Origin: Megaleporinus macrocephalus
Lineage: Eukaryota; Chordata; Actinopteri; Characiformes; Anostomidae
Length of the DNA: 64,000 bases
Reading direction: 5' to 3'
Assembly: GCA_021613375.1 (NCBI GenBank)
Contig: CM038715.1
Location: 2,809,878 to 2,873,877, forward strand
Below the pieces are notes generated by a model. That model did not search any database. It saw only the letters and a list, made by a program, of their open reading frames with translations, and was not told the DNA's origin. Shown here one piece after another: positions 60,872 to 64,000 of the stretch. The position numbers and the translations under genes are program-made. Each line of letters starts with the position of its first letter. Position 1 is the first letter of the stretch.

Positions 60872-62501
60872 CAGTGGTCACTAATAGGCGGACCCAGGCG
60901 TTGTCCAATGCGGACCCAAACCGACAAACTGTTAATGTTGACAGTGCTTATTTTAAGTGGCTCAACTTTTCCTGTCTTTACGGTACACATGCTATTTTCC
61001 ATGACAACTTCTGGTGCGACCACGGATACGTTGATACTAATTACAAGCAAAACGACAACAAACATATAAAATGACTAGAATAACATGTTCAGTTAGAGGG
61101 AGTCAGTAATTGGAAGAAGAGGAAAACTTGGCTTGAACAGAGTTATGAACACAGCACATAAAGATCAGAGTGTTGGGGGGCCACCTTCCAAAGAAGACCA
61201 CCTGCGTCTATGGCTGAAGGCTCCAAATTTAAAACATCCACCCAAACCTCCGTATGTCTGCTCTTACCATTCTGTGGAGGAGAACCAGCACCAGAGCCTC
61301 CTTATCCAGAGAAATGTCTCGCTTATGAAGCTCCGAGGAAGCAGACGTGTCGGTGCTGGTGAGTCTATCAGTTAAGAACTGTTTTCTGATCAGTGTCCAC
61401 CACGCTAGGCTATCTGGACTGTAACTCACACCCATGCAGAGTGGCTCGGGCAGCTGCTGGACTTGGGTTTAACCGGCTTTCAGAAATATAAACTCACCGT
61501 CTGTGTGTAGGAGGACACGCCCACCTTCCCACTGTGCAGGTACTGATACGCTTCAGTACTTTTATAGTTTTTCATTACTGAACCGTCTACACCTTCCGAG
61601 AGTACAGAGTAATTAAACATGTCTCCATCAGTAACCTCAGACCACCTTCTCATATCACCCACCCACTGTTGTTAACCTCAGACCACCTTCTCATATCACC
61701 CACCCACTGGTGGGTGGAGGAGACAGTGTTGTCCCATTCGAGCTTCTTACTGTCTCTCTGGTCTCCTCCCATGTAACTGTATTCATTTTGGTTAACTGAG
61801 CGTAAGTTCTAACACAAAGGAGGAAGAAACACACGCTTGAAAGTGGGTGTGGCGTGCGTCGTAAGATCTCCAAAGGCGCTCCTCAGCCAATCAGATCTGC
61901 ACAGATTTGGGTGTGCGGCGCAAACAGGTAGGAAGCAAGGCGCAGCAGTTGGAGAATAAAGCAAATCGGAAAAAGGCTAATTCAGACGATTCATTCCACA
62001 ATAAACATTTTAAACACATATTAAAAACAAATATCATTCCAGGCTCACCAACGAGCTCCTTCATATGTATATGAGATTTAAACACAACCAAAAGTTCACT
62101 CCTCTCACTAAACAAGAGAAAGTGTGAGAGAGGAACACAAGACGGAAATAAACTGTTAAGAAGTGCACGCTTGATTTACTTTCTCTATAAATAAACACTT
62201 AAAGACGCACTTTTTCAAAAGCATTCTGTTGTTTTTACTTGAAATGAGTAAAAAAAACATTTACTTGAAGTTTTATAAATAACTAATTCAGTTCAGCATT
62301 TAAATATACTGAAATATACTGAACCGTATGTGTGGTGTGTTGGTGTTTCAGTAGCTGATGGTATAAGATGCTGATACTAGACTACTTCAGTAAACAGGAT
62401 ACACCACTGAATCAGAACACACGCTAGAGATGATGGTCGAGACCTTGGCCTGAGGAGATCTCCTCTAACTGGATCTTACTGACTCTAATTAAATACCCCT
62501 G
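60872..62501 (+). mobile_element. hAT-like family H element split by a foreign insert
   Basis: Left end cagtggtcactaataggcgg (60872) to about 60990 ('tgtctttacggtacac'). Family sequence resumes at about 61848 (gtcgtaagatctccaaaggc) and runs to the terminal aaatacccctg at 62501. The flanks ttgtaggc and ccgtgggc agree at only 5 of 8 positions. The ~0.86-kb segment between the two halves is absent from the other family copies in the window. Confidence 0.75.
60990..61847. other. Insert inside the hAT copy, with THAP-like fragment and 40-bp tandem duplication
   Basis: The plus-strand frame at 61133-61375 reads LRLWLKAPNLKHPPK and YVCSYHSVEEN. This resembles the second half of a THAP zinc finger (W…A, then K-x-x-VCS-x-H-F), though the F after CSYH is S here. 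The block 'ctcagaccaccttctcatat' then cacccacccactg is duplicated in tandem at about 61635-61709. Origin unknown; probably transposon or retrocopy debris. Confidence 0.4.
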
Positions 62502-62797
62502 CCGTGGGCTATTGAAATAAAACAATTTGACTGACTTTATAATCATAACTTAGCACCCTGTCGAAATGTCCCACTCTGAAAGTGTGAGACACTGGAGTGT
62601 TTTTGTTTGCAGTAGAATCTGAATCAGATCAGTTATGTGTAAATATTCATATAAACACACATGGTCAACAAAATATGTACAGCTTCCAAATTCTACACAG
62701 ACGTTAGATCTTTCTTTTCATCCTGCCTCTGATCTGAGGAAGAGCCAGGTGCGAGTATGTGTAGGAGGAATGTAGAACCACATAGGTGTGAGACAGG

Positions 62798-62801
<4 letters not shown>

Positions 62802-62859
<58 letters not shown>

Positions 62860-62869
62860 GAGAGAGAGA
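62802..62869. repeat. (AG)n microsatellite
   Basis: An AG run with one ACAG interruption, about 105 bp from the GK exon donor at 62975. Confidence 0.96.
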
Positions 62870-62974
62870 TGGATGGGTTTGAGCAGAGAAGGAAAAGAGG
62901 CTGCCAAAGTTGGAACAAAGCAGAGAAATATCATCACCGGATTTAAAAAATGTGTGTTTGTGTGTGTTACTTAC

Positions 62975-63083
62975 ATGTGGCTGCACATCCAGAAGGCACA
63001 CCTTGTTTTTGGTTAGAACTGACCGAACAGAGTCCACACTTGTCCCATAGTAGTTCCCCTTGTACTCGCCATGTTCAATAAAC
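62975..63083 (-). CDS. mpp7: MPP7 coding exon, GK domain NMP-binding part
   Basis: This is 109 bp: one base completing a split codon, then 36 codons from [18 protein letters not shown] to LLDVQPH. The [10 protein letters not shown] stretch matches the GMP-binding loop of guanylate kinases (NYYG-T/S in the yeast enzyme), and VCLLDVQPH matches the following beta strand before the helix. The wording is closest to MPP7 among MAGUKs as I remember them. The acceptor on the minus strand is a pyrimidine-rich tract ending CTCAG, just above 63083. The donor is GTAAGT, starting at 62974. MAGUK GK domains are generally catalytically dead and bind proteins instead. An 83-bp direct duplicate of intron sequence starts only about 23 bp upstream of this acceptor (63106-63190). 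Confidence 0.93.
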
Positions 63084-63105
63084 CTGAGACAGAGAGATTA
63101 TATGA

Positions 63106-63190
63106 TTAATAAATGTATCTGAAGGCTAAACGAACGCCCTTCTGAATATACTCAGCCCTGGTTATAGAATATAATGAACAGAAAATGAAT
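63106..63190. repeat. Direct intronic duplicate, copy 1
   Basis: Reads taaatgtatctgaaggctaa… to …gaacagaaaatgaa. The second copy is at 63757-63841. Copy 1 begins about 23 bp upstream of the exon acceptor, so the duplicated unit overlaps the likely branch-point area. Confidence 0.8.
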
Positions 63191-63756
63191 ATATTCTCCA
63201 GTTTGAAGAATAAAGTGTAGTTCCAGGTTTCTCCTGCAAGCTCCAGACATTGCATGCATTTATTAAATTCCTTCATCAGCAATAACTGCAAATATTGGGT
63301 TAAATAAATACACTGACGTATGTACAGACCACCACTAGAACTGACCACACTTACTGTATTAATTCTGTTTGATATTTTTTTACAAATATTTTGCTGATAA
63401 AATGCAAATAAAAGCTATAATATATCACTACAATATGAAATATAGCAACTCTCCAACTTTTTAATTACATAAAAATTATGAAAATCATATTGCCACAGGG
63501 CGTTCCAGCTTGTTTAGAGGCTCTGCTTGGTTTCTCTTATAGTTTTAAGCTTGTGTATTGACATCTTGTTCCCCTTATGTTAAAGGTTAGGTGTGGATGA
63601 CTGAGTGTTGTGCTCAGGTTTGCTAGTTTTTCATTTTTTATTTCTGTAATACATGTGAATACACATTGACTGATACCAGTACATCCATGTAACCTTAACA
63701 CTGGCTTTCTTGTCAGCTGATATCAGTCGGGACTGAGGTTAATAAACGTTAATATG

Positions 63757-63841
63757 GTTATTAAATGTATCTGAAGGCTAAATGAATGCCCTTCTGAATA
63801 TACACAGCCCTGGTGATAGAATATAATGAACAGAAAATGAA
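63757..63841. repeat. Direct intronic duplicate, copy 2
   Basis: Same sequence as 63106-63190 apart from a few substitutions (aatgaatgccc versus aacgaacgccc; tacacag versus tactcag). Confidence 0.8.
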
Positions 63842-64000
63842 CTGGCAACGTCAGAGAGTGCTCAGAAAAACATTAGTCAGTTCGGCCTTCTCCCGCTCAC
63901 AGTAAAGCCCGCTCAGAAACTCTCTCCGTAGGCTCACCCGTGCTCACATTCTTCAGCACAACACTATTCCAGACGCTCTGGCACATCGGCCCTTTATATA

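Larger units (their letters stand above)
46138..63083 (-). other. mpp7: mpp7 gene, 3' part (span of last three coding exons and two introns)
   Basis: The span joins three coding exons read right to left: 63083-62975, 57888-57745 and 46317-46138. Introns are 5,086 bp (57889-62974) and 11,427 bp (46318-57744). Both are phase 0, with donors GTAAGT and GTAAAG and acceptors ending in CAG; the intron entering the first exon is phase 2. MPP7 is a MAGUK scaffold (L27-L27-PDZ-SH3-GK) that by established knowledge binds DLG1 and LIN7 at epithelial junctions and supports apical-basal polarity. Only the GK end is here, so upstream exons should lie to the right of the window. Zebrafish has mpp7a and mpp7b, and I cannot tell which this is. 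I see no AATAAA on the minus strand within about 1.8 kb after the stop; the nearest variant, ATTAAA, is at 44306-44301. The 3' UTR end is therefore unplaced. Confidence 0.9.
63084..64000. other. mpp7 intron upstream of the GK exon, cut by window edge
   Basis: It contains a direct duplication of about 83 bp (63106-63190 and 63757-63841, spaced about 651 bp, with a handful of mismatches). No further exon was recognised up to 64000. Confidence 0.6.

Noticed and set aside
63980..64000. TATA-box-like tatataaaggg on the minus strand at the window end
   Set aside because: A single motif inside an mpp7 intron at the window edge, with no supporting exon; not enough to call a promoter.
1..64000. Endogenous retrovirus or LTR element
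   Set aside because: No paired LTRs, primer-binding site, or gag/pol-type motifs other than LINE reverse transcriptase were recognised.

Overview
This is vertebrate nuclear DNA, almost certainly from a ray-finned (teleost) fish. It has GT-AG introns of 5-11 kb, abundant (CA)n, (GA)n and (TA)n microsatellites, and a repeat mix typical of teleosts: many decayed Tc1-like and hAT-like DNA transposons, 5'-truncated L2/CR1-like and RTE-like LINEs, and a tRNA-derived SINE. Species cannot be fixed from the sequence; an otophysan fish (characin, catfish or cyprinid group) is a guess from the repeat types.

Genes. Only one protein-coding gene can be supported. The last three coding exons of an MPP7-type MAGUK scaffold gene (mpp7) lie on the minus strand at 63083-62975, 57888-57745 and 46317-46138. 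They join in frame at clean GT-AG sites and encode the last 143 residues, the C-terminal two-thirds or so of the guanylate-kinase-like domain plus the C-terminus. The rest of the gene (L27, PDZ, SH3 and the start of the GK domain) must lie beyond the right edge.

Layout. 1-46 kb is gene-free as far as I can see: unique intergenic sequence cut up by mobile elements and tandem arrays. It holds an edge copy of a 45-bp-satellite-bearing DNA element (1-611), Tc1-like relics (about 4.0, 11.2, 12.4-14.9, 22.4 and 25.1 kb), hAT-like elements with 8-bp target duplications (10.3, 26.7, 42.4 kb), LINE fragments (16.4, 20.4, 32.8-35.5 kb), a 36-bp minisatellite (19.0-20.3 kb), a 28/29-bp minisatellite (31-32.5 kb), a VNTR inside a LINE 3' UTR (33.8-35.4 kb) and the second, complete copy of the 45-bp-satellite element (36.5-39.3 kb). 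46-64 kb is the mpp7 3' part. Its last intron carries a head-to-head hAT pair, a minus-strand LINE tail, a 1.95-kb 21-bp minisatellite and a 1.2-kb terminal-inverted-repeat element. The preceding intron carries a hAT copy split by a foreign insert.

The most unusual property of the window is the load of tandem arrays. Six arrays cover about 9.3 kb (roughly 14%). Two of them sit inside recognisable transposable elements and two more sit inside probable ones, and at least three show higher-order duplication. Several have unit lengths divisible by three, so they give very long open frames (up to 691 codons) that are not genes. I found no new multi-gene system; the interest lies in how mobile elements seed and spread tandem arrays, including inside an intron of a polarity gene.
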